Positions 23,688 through 32,599 of a stretch of DNA of 64,000 nt are shown here, piece by piece (position 1 is the first letter of the stretch; each line of letters starts with the position of its first letter). The stretch comes from a virus. Below the pieces are notes generated by a model. That model was not told where the DNA came from. It made no database searches and saw only the letters and a list, made by a program, of their open reading frames with translations. The stretch spans positions 45,456 through 109,455 of IMG/VR virus record IMGVR_UViG_3300027763_002462, one strand, 5' to 3'. Made by a program: the position numbers and the translations under genes.

Positions 23688-24797
23688 TTAACAAGGATTT
23701 ATGTATGTCACAAATCCATCTCCACTTACAATTATATAAGTACTAACACAAGTAACATCTGTGTCGCCACCAAGAACTGTGAAGCTATAATCAAACCCAC
23801 TACAATCTTTACCAACAAAAAGAGTGTCAGTAGTTCCGCCATAAAATGCATATCTTTTACATAAAGGACCTGACGGTGTTTGTGTTTGAGTTGGAGTGTT
23901 AGTTGAAGTTTGAGTGTTGGTTGGAGTTTGAGTATTGGTTGGAGTTTGAGTATTTGTTGAAGTTTGTGTGTTGGTTGGAGTTTGAGTATTAGTCGGAGTG
24001 TTAGTTGGCGTTTCAGTATTGGTTGGAGTGTTAGTTGGCGTTGATGTATTAGTTGGAGTTGGAGTACTTGTTGGTAATAAAGAACAAAGGGTGAAATATC
24101 CAACTGTATTACCAGACAAATCAAGTTCAACCAAAACTCCTAAATAATTATAATATCCTGCAATATTTCCAATGATTCCGCCATTTGACGTATTAAAGAA
24201 ATAACTATTTTGGTCAAAAATTTGTTCTACACCATATATAGAGGTGCTATCTGAACCGTTACACGCATCGTATGGACTTGTTCCTCCACTTAAACAACTA
24301 AATTCATATAATATAACTCCTGAAGGAGTTACTGTTGGAGTTGCGGTTTGAGTTGGAGTCTGTGTTTGATTTGGAGTATTAGTTGGCGTTTCTGTATTAG
24401 TAGGAGTTAAGGTATTAGTAGGTGTTACTGTTGGTGTTTGTGTACTAGTTGTGGTGTTTGTAGGAGTTGTACTTGGAGTATTAGTTGGAGTTCCTGTATT
24501 AGTTGGAGTATTAGTTGGAGTCACCGTTGGAGTTGATGTTACCGTTGGTGTTGGAGAAGTTTCAGTTGGTGTTGGTGTTGGTGTTGGTGTTGGTCCTAAT
24601 ATCGATATACTATATGTGTAAGCATATAATGGAACGTAACAATTATATGTTCCGTAATAATAATCTGCAACATAACTAAATGGAAAAACTTGATTACCTA
24701 AGTCAACGGAAGTCCCTCCTGTTTGAGGAAGAAACGTAACTTCGGTTGTTAATCCGCTTAAACTTACACTTGAAATTAATACACCACAATCTGCCAT
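23688..24797 (-). CDS. Fibre protein with two mucin-like linkers
   Basis: A 369-residue paralogue-like neighbour of the 348-aa fibre. Order: N-terminal beta domain (1-75), PT linker (about 75-165), a module (about 167-240, CNGSDSTSIYG ... VGYFTLC), a second PT linker (about 245-310, many PTNTQ units) and a terminal module ending VTYINPC. Two Cys-ended modules per chain repeat the design seen in the flanking genes. Thr is the most common residue in the linkers, giving dozens of potential O-glycosylation sites. An unusual out-of-frame ORF over the repeats is an artefact. Confidence 0.7.
   Translation of the reverse strand: MADCGVLISSVSLSGLTTEVTFLPQTGGTSVDLGNQVFPFSYVADYYYGTYNCYVPLYAYTYSISILGPTPTPTPTPTETSPTPTVTSTPTVTPTNTPTNTGTPTNTPSTTPTNTTTSTQTPTVTPTNTLTPTNTETPTNTPNQTQTPTQTATPTVTPSGVILYEFSCLSGGTSPYDACNGSDSTSIYGVEQIFDQNSYFFNTSNGGIIGNIAGYYNYLGVLVELDLSGNTVGYFTLCSLLPTSTPTPTNTSTPTNTPTNTETPTNTPTNTQTPTNTQTSTNTQTPTNTQTPTNTQTSTNTPTQTQTPSGPLCKRYAFYGGTTDTLFVGKDCSGFDYSFTVLGGDTDVTCVSTYIIVSGDGFVTYINPC
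23878..24593 (-). repeat. Thr/Pro-coding tandem repeat DNA (two blocks)
   Basis: Blocks at about 23878-24075 and 24335-24593 of GGAGTT/GTATTGGTT-type units coding for PTNTPTNTQ-like sequence, interrupted by a globular module. Confidence 0.8.
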
Positions 24798-24801
24798 GTT
24801 A

Positions 24802-24808
24802 ATAAATA
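24802..24808 (-). promoter_or_regulatory. Late-type TATTTAT motif 4 nt before the 369-aa fibre start
   Basis: Sense reading GAGTATTTATTAACATGG, ATG at 24797 after 4 nt. Confidence 0.6.
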
Positions 24809-24830
24809 CTCAAAAATTTTATTTTATCTT

Positions 24831-25400
24831 TTAACATACCCCAACATTAATAATTTGATTACCGCTAAGTTGAATAAACTTAGCTCCGTTTGAGATTGTA
24901 AAATTGGCATTAATTGGAGGGATTGTTAAAGATTGGTTACCATATACATAATCACCCACTTCTAAATTTTCAAAAAGTTTTGGAATGTAGATTGTTACGT
25001 TTGCTGGATTTGCAATCATATTAACAGATTGACAGACATTTTGATACCAACCACCTGTTCTTAAATTATACATATAAACTGTTGTTGGTGTAACCGTTGG
25101 TGTTGTTGTAGGTGTTGGAGTTGGAGAAGTTGAGGTTGGAGTCGGTGTTACAGAACTTTGAGTTGGTGTTGACGTAATGGTTGGAGTCGGTGTTGTTGAA
25201 GGACATAAGCCCACTAAAGATATTGTAAGAGGAGCTCCATAACTTTCAACAATTAAATCCTTAGCACAAACATATTGTACTTCTAACGGGTTAATTGGTG
25301 AAACACTAATTATATCCGTACAACCAGTCCATCTATAATATCCTTCTTCGACATTATTGTAGTTGGTTATAATAAAATAGTTACAGTCGGTTGTATACAT
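24831..25400 (-). CDS. Short fibre protein with one mucin-like linker
   Basis: A 189-residue protein. N-terminal domain (1-70), a single PT linker (about 70-108; STPTQSSVTPTPTSTSPTP-type), and a C-terminal module (MYNLRTGGWYQNVCQSVNM...IINVGVC) of the same Cys-ended plan as its neighbours. It starts 1 nt before the end of the upstream collagen-like gene, so it is co-transcribed with it. Probably a fibre or decoration; the precise role is unknown. Confidence 0.65.
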   Translation of the reverse strand: MYTTDCNYFIITNYNNVEEGYYRWTGCTDIISVSPINPLEVQYVCAKDLIVESYGAPLTISLVGLCPSTTPTPTITSTPTQSSVTPTPTSTSPTPTPTTTPTVTPTTVYMYNLRTGGWYQNVCQSVNMIANPANVTIYIPKLFENLEVGDYVYGNQSLTIPPINANFTISNGAKFIQLSGNQIINVGVC

Positions 25401-25401
25401 T

Positions 25402-26145
25402 TTAACTTATTTTCAAATATCCATAATTAACCGTAACACCTGATACTGTATTGTTTTGAATACCGAATACAAATGTATTTGTTGATGTAACAACTGTTGA
25501 AGCGGTGGATATTGCACCTGCAGTTCCTATAATCTGTGCAGGTATACTTGTAAACAATATTGGACTACCCCCACCAGTATAATTCCATGCATACTGAACA
25601 CCAATTACTGGTACATTAGTATTACTAACACTTACTGTGGCATTATAAACTATTATACCATTTGGTATATTTCCAAGAACCCATAAGTTATACGTATCAT
25701 TAATATCAACTGTAAAACTGTAGTTATTAGTTCCTGGAGTCACCGTCCAACTACCTGTAAAACCAGATAAACCTGAAATTCCACTTGTACCAGAACTACC
25801 TGAAGAGCCTGATGTTCCTGAAGTTCCACTTGAACCGCTTGTTCCTGAAGTTCCACTTGAGCCAGATGTTCCTGAAGAACCTGAGATTCCGCTAGTTCCT
25901 GATGAACCGCTTGTACCAGAACTACCATTAATTCCGCTAGTTCCTGATGTTCCGCTTGAACCCGATGAACCACTTGTTCCTGAGCTACCGTCTGTTCCGC
26001 TAGTTCCTGATGTTCCTGAAGAACCTATTAATGTTTCTTTTAAAACTTTAAAAGTTTCAGTTAAACCGCTATTATCCATAACAAGATAAGCACCCGTGGT
26101 GTCTCCTGTGTATAGTGGTAATGCACTGATTTTTGTATTTGCCAT
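25402..26145 (-). CDS. Collagen-like fibre protein with proline-free Gly-X-Y repeats
   Basis: A 247-residue protein. After an N-terminal attachment-like segment (MANTKISALPLYTGDTTGAYLVMDNSG), residues 41-130 are about 30 strict Gly-X-Y triplets, mostly GSS and GTS, with GTD, GIN, GIS and GLS breaks and no proline. A C-terminal globular domain (SWTVTPGTNNYSFTV...GVTVNYGYLKIS) follows, as in phage collagen-like fibres whose head domain sets the trimer register. X and Y are nearly all Ser or Thr, so glycosylation might replace hydroxyproline in stabilising the triple helix. Start codon chosen at 26145. Neighbour fibre genes are in the same operon. Confidence 0.75.
   Translation of the reverse strand: MANTKISALPLYTGDTTGAYLVMDNSGLTETFKVLKETLIGSSGTSGTSGTDGSSGTSGSSGSSGTSGTSGINGSSGTSGSSGTSGISGSSGTSGSSGTSGTSGSSGTSGTSGSSGSSGTSGISGLSGFTGSWTVTPGTNNYSFTVDINDTYNLWVLGNIPNGIIVYNATVSVSNTNVPVIGVQYAWNYTGGGSPILFTSIPAQIIGTAGAISTASTVVTSTNTFVFGIQNNTVSGVTVNYGYLKIS
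25757..26026 (-). repeat. GSS/GTS-coding tandem triplet repeat
   Basis: About 30 nine-nt units, imperfect, coding for Gly-Ser/Thr-Ser triplets. Codon usage for Gly, Ser and Thr is varied between units, which limits DNA-level slippage. Confidence 0.75.
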
Positions 26146-26158
26146 TTTAATCTATTTT

Positions 26159-28582
26159 TTATGTTATATCTATTTCAATATTATCGTTATTTTCTGCGGT
26201 AGCAACTGAATCATCTTCAAATAATAAGAAGTATGGTTCAGTGGGTGTTACTGTTGGAGTAGGCGTTGAAGTTGTTGTTGGAGTTAAGGTTTCAGTTGGA
26301 GTATTAGTTGGTGTTTCTGTAATTGTAGGAGTTGGAGTAGGTGTTTCTGTTTCAGTAGTAGTAGGAGTTGGAGTTTCTGTATTAGTTGGAGTATTAGTAG
26401 GCGTTTCTGTATTAGTTGGAGTTTGAGTTGGTGTATTAGTAGGAGTTTCCGTATTAGTAGGTGTGTTGGTAGGTGTTTCAGTTGGAGTTGGTGTTTGAGT
26501 TTCTGTTGCAGTTGGTGTTAATCCAACAGTAGCCGTAGAAGTTGGAGTTTCAGTGTTAGTAGGGGTTGATGTATTTGTTGGTGTTGATGTGGTAGTTGGA
26601 GTGTTAGTAGGGGTTGATGTTGGACATGGGTATAAAGAAGAAAACAAATCATTACATGGTACCATCAAATATCCTAAATCATTACACGGTACTGAGATAT
26701 ACAACAAGTCGTTGTTTGGAATAAAAATTCTACAATTAAGACAATTAGGGTCTAATAAATTATATCTATTCTTTAATAATTTAAAGTTATGTCTAATTTG
26801 AGAAGCGTTTAATGGTTCTGTATACATTCTAAATGCACTAACATCACCAATCATACTACCACCAAAAATTTCTTCTAACCTTATTTGAGTTGTAAGACCT
26901 GAGTATTCAGTATGTTCTAAGTCATAATCTGTTAAACATTCAGGGTCTTGTTGATATGTAATACCACTTAACTCTGCGGGACACCCTGCAGAGAATGTTA
27001 AGTTGTCGTGAAGACCTTGAGTACCACCACCAACTGAAATATTATATCCAACTCCAATTTGTTTTTCTTTTTCAACATTAAGAAGTCTTGGAATTATTTC
27101 CTCGAAATTTTCAGCCACCAAAAATAATTTACCATTAACATAAAACTTAAGAGTACCTAATCTATATTTTTGTTCTTCGGTCCAAATATCAGTAAACGTA
27201 ACAACCTCTGTTGAAGGTGGAATATATCCTGGGTCATGTGTTATTGGAGGTTCAACTAATGTTACACTTCTATTCTCTAATGTTGCAAAATATACATCAT
27301 CAACTAACAAACCAAGTCCTCCTTTTTCATATAGGTCACAGGTATCAAACCATTCCTTTCTTTGAAATACGGCATCTATTTGAACCCAATGTTCAACGTT
27401 AGGATAAGTAGTCCCACTACAATCATCAAATATTCCTCTCGTAGAACACCATTCGGTTACAGATGTTCCAGTGTGGTAAGTCAATCCTGTAAGACAAGTT
27501 CCACTATGTTCACACCCTCCTGTTATTCTATATGTCTTAACACATAGTCTTGGACTACCTGTATCTCCACTTAATCTTAAAGACAACGCATTTGACACAC
27601 CATCATATAACGGGTCCTTTTCAGGATATTTGGCATGTGACTCACAATCACAAGGGCAACCACAAGTACAATGAGTTATCGTACCTCCCGATGGTTGATA
27701 CACCTGTAGACATTCAGATGAAGTATTCGCAGTACTTGCACATCCACAAGTATGCATACAAGTTAACCCTGAGGTCACTCTTGTATACCCTGTATCTTGT
27801 TTTGGTTCACCATCAGCATAGTGATAGAATTTGTTTTCGGCTCTCGCTCCCATGTAGAAAAAGGTTCCCTTATTATCAGGATACCTTGAATTAAGTCCGA
27901 CAGAAGTATCTCCTGTCCATCTGTATCTTAACATAAATTCAGCTGTCCACCCTAACGATACTCTTTGAGGGAACACCTGATAGTCGTATCCTGGTAACTT
28001 ATAAAAACCTTGAAAAAACCCTCCGTTTAATCTGGCAAAATAACCCACAGGATTACCATCTGTGGCGTAATACATATCATAGGTATAAGAGTTGTCGTTC
28101 CACAATCTATTTTCTGAAGTTGTGAAACCAGTGATAGGGTGCATTTTCATTCTCCTATCATATTTATATCTACTAAATCTGTCTGACTCTGTTTCGTAAA
28201 GACCAGTTGTGATTTCAATAGTCTCACCTGACATGTTTTTAACAAGTCCATTGTCAATACCTGTCAAACCAACATCACATAACTCAGTAACAATGAGACA
28301 AAAATTAGGGTCTGTATCAGTCGGATTCCAATAGTTTTCAGATACAATAGTATCATCATCAAATGTACACGAATTTGTTTGACATTTTGTAGTCCCTGAA
28401 CTATTAAAGTCAAATTTAAAAGGCATTCTATTACCATTATCCTCACCAATTAACAATGGTGAAAAAATAACTTCTTGGTCGTAGTCTTTCTCATCTGACG
28501 CGAGACAAATGTCCGTGACTTCGTTGACAGGTTTAATACCCCATCGTCTAAAATTATATTGATTTATATTTTGATATGCCAT
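26159..28582 (-). CDS. Large fibre/adhesin protein, lectin-like domain with mucin-like tail
   Basis: An 807-residue protein. The first about 200 residues include an attachment-type opening ([14 protein letters not shown]). Residues about 200-640 read like a concanavalin/LamG-type beta sandwich ([78 protein letters not shown]). A Cys-rich insert lies near 275-330 ([16 protein letters not shown]). Then about 665-780 is PT-rich mucin-like sequence and a short acidic end. Probably the main receptor- or surface-binding fibre. First gene of the fibre operon, late motif 9 nt before the ATG. Confidence 0.7.
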   Translation of the reverse strand: MAYQNINQYNFRRWGIKPVNEVTDICLASDEKDYDQEVIFSPLLIGEDNGNRMPFKFDFNSSGTTKCQTNSCTFDDDTIVSENYWNPTDTDPNFCLIVTELCDVGLTGIDNGLVKNMSGETIEITTGLYETESDRFSRYKYDRRMKMHPITGFTTSENRLWNDNSYTYDMYYATDGNPVGYFARLNGGFFQGFYKLPGYDYQVFPQRVSLGWTAEFMLRYRWTGDTSVGLNSRYPDNKGTFFYMGARAENKFYHYADGEPKQDTGYTRVTSGLTCMHTCGCASTANTSSECLQVYQPSGGTITHCTCGCPCDCESHAKYPEKDPLYDGVSNALSLRLSGDTGSPRLCVKTYRITGGCEHSGTCLTGLTYHTGTSVTEWCSTRGIFDDCSGTTYPNVEHWVQIDAVFQRKEWFDTCDLYEKGGLGLLVDDVYFATLENRSVTLVEPPITHDPGYIPPSTEVVTFTDIWTEEQKYRLGTLKFYVNGKLFLVAENFEEIIPRLLNVEKEKQIGVGYNISVGGGTQGLHDNLTFSAGCPAELSGITYQQDPECLTDYDLEHTEYSGLTTQIRLEEIFGGSMIGDVSAFRMYTEPLNASQIRHNFKLLKNRYNLLDPNCLNCRIFIPNNDLLYISVPCNDLGYLMVPCNDLFSSLYPCPTSTPTNTPTTTSTPTNTSTPTNTETPTSTATVGLTPTATETQTPTPTETPTNTPTNTETPTNTPTQTPTNTETPTNTPTNTETPTPTTTETETPTPTPTITETPTNTPTETLTPTTTSTPTPTVTPTEPYFLLFEDDSVATAENNDNIEIDIT
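26244..26617 (-). repeat. Thr/Pro-coding tandem repeat DNA in the adhesin gene
   Basis: Repeated GTTGGAGTTT/GTATTAGTTGG-type units coding for [12 protein letters not shown]. Similar DNA occurs in the three downstream fibre genes. Confidence 0.8.
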
Positions 28583-28591
28583 AAACTAATG

Positions 28592-28598
28592 ATAAATA
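28592..28598 (-). promoter_or_regulatory. Late-type TATTTAT motif for the adhesin gene (divergent pair)
   Basis: Sense reading ATGTATTTATCATT, 9 nt before the ATG at 28582. With the plus-strand copy 28612-28618 it forms an inverted repeat driving divergent genes. Confidence 0.6.
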
Positions 28599-28611
28599 CA
28601 TTGTGTCGTGG

Positions 28612-28618
28612 TATTTAT
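28612..28618 (+). promoter_or_regulatory. Late-type TATTTAT motif for the 28.6-31.3 kb operon
   Basis: Reads GTGGTATTTATATGA, 16 nt before the ATG at 28635. Confidence 0.55.
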
Positions 28619-28634
28619 ATGATAAAAAGAACAG

Positions 28635-29450
28635 ATGATTGCAACAGATACCGAATTTTATTCATCGCCATATTATTTTCTCTTAAGAGACAAGGGGAGT
28701 AAATATTCCTTATATTTCTCTGTGGAAGGAAATTTAACTGAAGCTCGCAAAAAAGACGAGGTAATTCACTTCGAAAAAAGTAAGGGTGAGAAAGTAAAAA
28801 AACATTTAAAAAAAGTTGCCAAAGAGAAAAAAATTAAGGATACCAAAACTTTAAAAAAAGATTTGGAAGAACTGGTTAATGCTGACGGAGCAATGTCAAA
28901 CTCTGCAATTCCTATTTTAGACCCTAGGCTTCACCCAAGAAAAACTATGGACCAAACTGTGGCGGCATCAAGAATTACAAACGACCCAATCTCTCGTGGA
29001 TATAGAACTTACTATGGTGAAAGTGAAATGAAAGAAATTGACATGTCAGGAGCGTTTGGATATGAGGAAACTGAAGACATGGATGGTGAAGACACTTACA
29101 AATATTTGGTTAAAGATATGGGAATGGAACCTGATGATGCTAAAGAAAGAACAAAGCAACAAGGTAAAGACCCATCAGGTAAGAAAGATAAAAAATCAAA
29201 ATACTATAAAGATAAAAACTTTATCACAAGAGCAACATTATCTGAGATTCAAAAACAAAAGGCAATCAAAATGGTTGAGGACCTTTTGGCAAATAAGAAA
29301 TCTTCAGAAGATGGTGACGTGAATGAAAAGAATGTTGACGATTTTAAAATTCTAAAAAGAAATATTGCTAACTTAAAAAAACAAGCAGAACGTCAAGGTC
29401 TTCAAATTGATGACTTGATTAAATTTCTAAGAACAGAATTAAAAAAATAA
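28635..29450 (+). CDS. Unknown late protein, Lys-rich
   Basis: A 271-residue highly charged protein. Residues about 45-85 are a Lys-rich helix (KGEKVKKHLKKVAKEKKIKDTK), 125-165 an acidic segment, and the C-terminus a helical stretch ending FLRTELKK. No signal peptide or catalytic motif was seen. First gene of a five-gene operon driven by a late motif. The Lys-rich, low-complexity character suits a scaffold, DNA-associated or internal virion protein, but this is a guess. Confidence 0.6.
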   Translation: MIATDTEFYSSPYYFLLRDKGSKYSLYFSVEGNLTEARKKDEVIHFEKSKGEKVKKHLKKVAKEKKIKDTKTLKKDLEELVNADGAMSNSAIPILDPRLHPRKTMDQTVAASRITNDPISRGYRTYYGESEMKEIDMSGAFGYEETEDMDGEDTYKYLVKDMGMEPDDAKERTKQQGKDPSGKKDKKSKYYKDKNFITRATLSEIQKQKAIKMVEDLLANKKSSEDGDVNEKNVDDFKILKRNIANLKKQAERQGLQIDDLIKFLRTELKK

Positions 29451-29451
29451 T

Positions 29452-29928
29452 ATGAATAAGGACCTATATAATTCGGCCAAAGGAGAAATTGAATTTCCTA
29501 AAGACAAACAGGAACACATGAAAAAATGTTTCCGTATGGTTAAAGGTGCCAATGAAAATATTGAAGGGTTTAATAGAAATCAAGAACTACAAGGTCAAAA
29601 TTTTATTGAATACAAACAATTAAAAAGGATTAAAAACTTTTTTGATAATTTTAGTGGTAATCATAATGAAGCTCCGTTTATTTTAAATGGGGGTGTTGTA
29701 ATGAAAAATTGGGTGGAAAATGAATTGAGGAAAATGAGAGATTACGAAAAAATGACCAAAACAAATAAAATGAATGCAGGAATGCAAAATCAGTTTTTAA
29801 AACCTCACGAAAAGAAAAACTTTAATAATGTAAGGCCTTCACAAGAACATACCAGTACCGTTTATAGATATAATACTGCGGTAACTGAAAGCCTAAAAAG
29901 AATAAACGAACTAATTTCAAAATTATAA
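29452..29928 (+). CDS. Unknown late protein
   Basis: A 158-residue helical, basic protein (KDLYNSAKGEIEFPKDKQEHMKKCFRMV; C-terminal SLKRINELISKL). It starts 1 nt after the previous stop, so it is translated from the same mRNA. No family recognised. Confidence 0.6.
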   Translation: MNKDLYNSAKGEIEFPKDKQEHMKKCFRMVKGANENIEGFNRNQELQGQNFIEYKQLKRIKNFFDNFSGNHNEAPFILNGGVVMKNWVENELRKMRDYEKMTKTNKMNAGMQNQFLKPHEKKNFNNVRPSQEHTSTVYRYNTAVTESLKRINELISKL

Positions 29929-29930
29929 TC

Positions 29931-30224
29931 ATGGCAAATGAACTAATTGTTGATTTATCTCAAAACGAACCAAACGCACTTACAGCCTATGCTGAAGCGG
30001 AAAGAGCTAAATTAATACCAAAAAACGACTATAACGCTGTAGGTAATGAATATTCATCAGTAAACAGAGATGCTGTTGCCGACGGAGATTCTATGGGTAG
30101 AGGTACAGGTACCTTCTTAGATGTCTACAACGTAAACGCTGGAACTATTGACGACGTTATGGAAAGAAAAAACGAAATCAAAATTAACAAATTTAATTCA
30201 TCAAAAACTTATCCTAATTTTTAA
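29931..30224 (+). CDS. Unknown small late protein
   Basis: A 97-residue acidic protein (MANELIVDLSQNEPNALTAYAEAERAKLIPKNDY...). The Gly-rich centre GDSMGRGTGTFLDVYN and the basic tail KINKFNSSKTYPNF are its main traits. It shares a 1-nt overlap (TAATG) with the next gene. Unknown function. Confidence 0.55.
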   Translation: MANELIVDLSQNEPNALTAYAEAERAKLIPKNDYNAVGNEYSSVNRDAVADGDSMGRGTGTFLDVYNVNAGTIDDVMERKNEIKINKFNSSKTYPNF

Positions 30225-30697
30225 TGAAATTAAATCAAGCACTTAAAGGTCTAATATGTGAAATCGCTTCTATCGATGGTGTTGTTGACGCCATTAAAAA
30301 AAGACAGATAGTGATTATCTATTATGATGGTGATGAACCAGGTGGTAGAGGTATTAGACAAATTGAACCTGTTTGCTTAGGAACAAGTAAAGCGGGCAAC
30401 AAGATTTTAAGAGCTTGGGATGATGAAGGTGCTTCTCACACAGCATATAAGGGAGAACAACCATTACCAGGATGGAGAATTTTTAGGTTAGACAAGATAT
30501 TGTCAATTAAACCAACAGGTGAAGTTTACAATACTCCAAAGCCTAATTATAATTTTAACGGAGATAAAAGTATGGTCAGTGTAATTATCAATGCAAAATT
30601 TGATAATCAACAACCTCAAGAAACACAACAACCACAACCAACACAAGAAATACCAACACAAGAAACACCAACGCCTACTCCAACTCCACAAACTTAA
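30224..30697 (+). CDS. WYL-domain protein without a DNA-binding domain
   Basis: A 157-residue protein. Residues about 22-105 follow the WYL ligand-binding fold: IVIIYYDG, RGIRQIEPVCLG, NKILRAWDDEGASH, WRIFRLDKILSIKPTGE. WYL domains usually sit beside helix-turn-helix motifs in bacterial regulators or defence systems and sense nucleic-acid-like ligands. Here no HTH is present. N-terminal 20 residues form a helix (LNQALKGLICEIASIDG), and the end is a PT/Q-rich tail (QPQPTQEIPTQETPTPTP). Late expression suggests a structural or accessory rather than host-repressor role. Confidence 0.65.
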   Translation: MKLNQALKGLICEIASIDGVVDAIKKRQIVIIYYDGDEPGGRGIRQIEPVCLGTSKAGNKILRAWDDEGASHTAYKGEQPLPGWRIFRLDKILSIKPTGEVYNTPKPNYNFNGDKSMVSVIINAKFDNQQPQETQQPQPTQEIPTQETPTPTPTPQT

Positions 30698-30703
30698 TAT
30701 ATT

Positions 30704-31333
30704 ATGAACGAAAATGATTTAATGAGCAGATTAGCGGCATCTAAAGCTATTATGGATAGTCCAAAATTTGGTAAAAGTAATAATACAATGAGTGGAGGAT
30801 TACCTCCAACATCTTTGCAAGATTTTGATATGCCACAAGCAAAGTATAATATTCCTCAAGAATATCTACAAGAACAACCACAAGTTCAACAACCTTATTT
30901 ATCAGAGCTCCCTAGAGTGAATACAAAACCAGTTGGTAATCCAACCGTTGATGCAATTAAAAATTCAAAACTTCCTGATGATATTAAGAGGTTAATGATG
31001 GAACATCCAATTGCGCAACAACAACAACCTGAAGCGACTTTATCAAATGACTTAATTGAAAGAGCTTCAAGATTAATGAAAGGTAATGATGGCGGATATG
31101 TTCCTGAATCGGCAAAACCAAAAACTCAATCGGAATCTCCACAACAAACTTCTAGTGTTAGTGGTATTAATTACAAATTAATTCAAAAAATGATTAATGA
31201 AGCCGTAAGTAATGCACTTAGAGAAAACGGATTACTTATGGAAAGTTCTGAAAAATCTAATGAAATTTTTAGCTTTAAAGTAGGTAAGCACGTGTTTGAA
31301 GGTAAAGTTACCAAAATTAAAAAGTTGGCCTAA
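30704..31333 (+). CDS. Unknown late protein, Gln/Pro-rich
   Basis: A 209-residue protein with a long disordered Q/P-rich middle (about 45-145), a helical stretch YKLIQKMINEAVSNALRENGLLME, and a small C-terminal beta unit (FSFKVGKHVFEGKVTKIKKLA). Last gene of the late operon. No family match; disordered plus helix composition resembles scaffolding or head-vertex proteins. Confidence 0.55.
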   Translation: MNENDLMSRLAASKAIMDSPKFGKSNNTMSGGLPPTSLQDFDMPQAKYNIPQEYLQEQPQVQQPYLSELPRVNTKPVGNPTVDAIKNSKLPDDIKRLMMEHPIAQQQQPEATLSNDLIERASRLMKGNDGGYVPESAKPKTQSESPQQTSSVSGINYKLIQKMINEAVSNALRENGLLMESSEKSNEIFSFKVGKHVFEGKVTKIKKLA

Positions 31334-31362
31334 CACCTTTTCTTATTTGACATATTTTGTTA

Positions 31363-31370
31363 TACTTTTG
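31363..31370 (+). promoter_or_regulatory. Possible host-type -7 box before the sugar-gene run
   Basis: TACTTTTG fits TAnnTTTG, 17 nt before the ATG at 31388. No TTG box is seen at the usual distance; TTGACA at 31347 is too close. A weak candidate for the promoter of the whole 31.4-51 kb run. Confidence 0.3.
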
Positions 31371-31387
31371 AGTATATATTAAAATTT

Positions 31388-32599
31388 ATGTCAAAAATCA
31401 AAGTACTCGTTGTACCATCCGATAGAACAGGAGTTGGTAAGTTTAGGTCAGTAGACCCGCACATCTTTTTACAAAATCTCTATCCTGATGATTTTCACGT
31501 CGATATCGTTTATGAACCACCATATGATGATGTTAACTATTGGACCCAATATCAAATAGTTTCATTCCATAGAAGTATTGGGCCCGATTTTGAAAAGGCC
31601 CATCGTCTTATTCAAATGTTAAACTCATTAGGAGTTATAACTGTTTGTGATATTGACGATTATTGGATGCCAGGTAAAGAACACCCAATCCACGATATTA
31701 TTAAAGTTCACAAGATTAATGAAAAAATTACTGCAAACTTAAAAGTTGCAAAGTATGTTACAACCACAACATCTTTATTTGCTGATGAAATTAGGAAATT
31801 AAACAAGAATGTTGTTGTATTTCCTAACGCAATTAATCCAAACGAATCTCAATTTAAAGAACCAACATTAGAGTCTGATAGACTTAGAATTGGTTGGTTA
31901 GGAGGTTCTTCCCACTTACATGATATTCAATTATTAGACCAAGGGTTTGGTAAGATTTTTTCTTTAAAAGATAAACTTCAATATGTGTTATGTGGATTTG
32001 ACACTAGAGGTAGTGTAACTGAAATTAACGCACAAACAGGAGAACAAACTAAACGTAATATTCTTCCTCACGAAACTGTTTGGGCTCAGTATGAAAAAAT
32101 ATTTACACAGAACTATTCAATTGTGTCTGATGAATATAAAAAACATTTGATTAACTATAATCAAGAAAGTTATACTGGTAATCCTGACGAACCATATTTG
32201 AGAGTTTGGACTAAACCTGTAACATCATACGCAAAAAATTATGCTAAATTTGACGTATCCTTATCACCAATTAAAAACACAATGTTTAATAGAATGAAGT
32301 CTCAGTTGAAAGTTATTGAAGCTGGATTTTATAAGAAAGCATTAATAGCATCTGACTTAGGTCCTTATACTATCGATTTAAAACATTGTATGAAAAATGG
32401 TGAGTTTGTTGACGGTAATGCTATGTTAGTAAATGAAAATAGAAATCACGCTGATTGGCCAAAATTTATTGAGAAGTTGGTAAAAAATCCTAACTTAGCA
32501 AAAGATATGGGAGAAAGGTTATACGAAACCGTAAAGGACAAGTACGACCTTAATGTTGTAACAAAAACAAGAGCAGAATTTTATAAATCAATCATATAA
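31388..32599 (+). CDS. GT4-type (GT-B) glycosyltransferase
   Basis: A 403-residue protein. N-terminal Rossmann-like half (IKVLVVPSDRTGVGKFRSVDP, VCDIDDYW) and C-terminal half (LRIGWLGGSSHLHDIQLLDQGF, SLSPIKNTMFNRMKSQLKVIEAGFYKKALIASDLGPY) with the E-x7-type nucleotide-binding region 'KVIEAGFYKKALIAS'. It transfers a sugar from an NDP-sugar; substrate unknown. First gene of the plus-strand sugar run. Confidence 0.75.
   Translation: MSKIKVLVVPSDRTGVGKFRSVDPHIFLQNLYPDDFHVDIVYEPPYDDVNYWTQYQIVSFHRSIGPDFEKAHRLIQMLNSLGVITVCDIDDYWMPGKEHPIHDIIKVHKINEKITANLKVAKYVTTTTSLFADEIRKLNKNVVVFPNAINPNESQFKEPTLESDRLRIGWLGGSSHLHDIQLLDQGFGKIFSLKDKLQYVLCGFDTRGSVTEINAQTGEQTKRNILPHETVWAQYEKIFTQNYSIVSDEYKKHLINYNQESYTGNPDEPYLRVWTKPVTSYAKNYAKFDVSLSPIKNTMFNRMKSQLKVIEAGFYKKALIASDLGPYTIDLKHCMKNGEFVDGNAMLVNENRNHADWPKFIEKLVKNPNLAKDMGERLYETVKDKYDLNVVTKTRAEFYKSII

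Noticed and set aside
23732-24130. Minus-strand 132-codon ORF rich in Leu/Gln/Thr in another frame of the fibre gene
   Set aside because: Repeat DNA read out of frame gives long open frames; the Thr/Pro frame has real modules and start.
22572-26617. Tandem DNA repeats suggesting a CRISPR array or satellite
   Set aside because: Units are in frame and code for PT or GSS/GTS repeats; no constant-length spacers.
26241-27894. Several plus-strand ORFs opposite the adhesin gene, including Val/Gly-rich ones
   Set aside because: They are shadows of the PT repeat and the Cys-rich region on the minus strand; low-complexity or without start signals.
22572-28582. Diversity-generating retroelement acting on the fibre genes
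   Set aside because: No reverse transcriptase, template repeat or variable repeat with adenine bias was found in the window.
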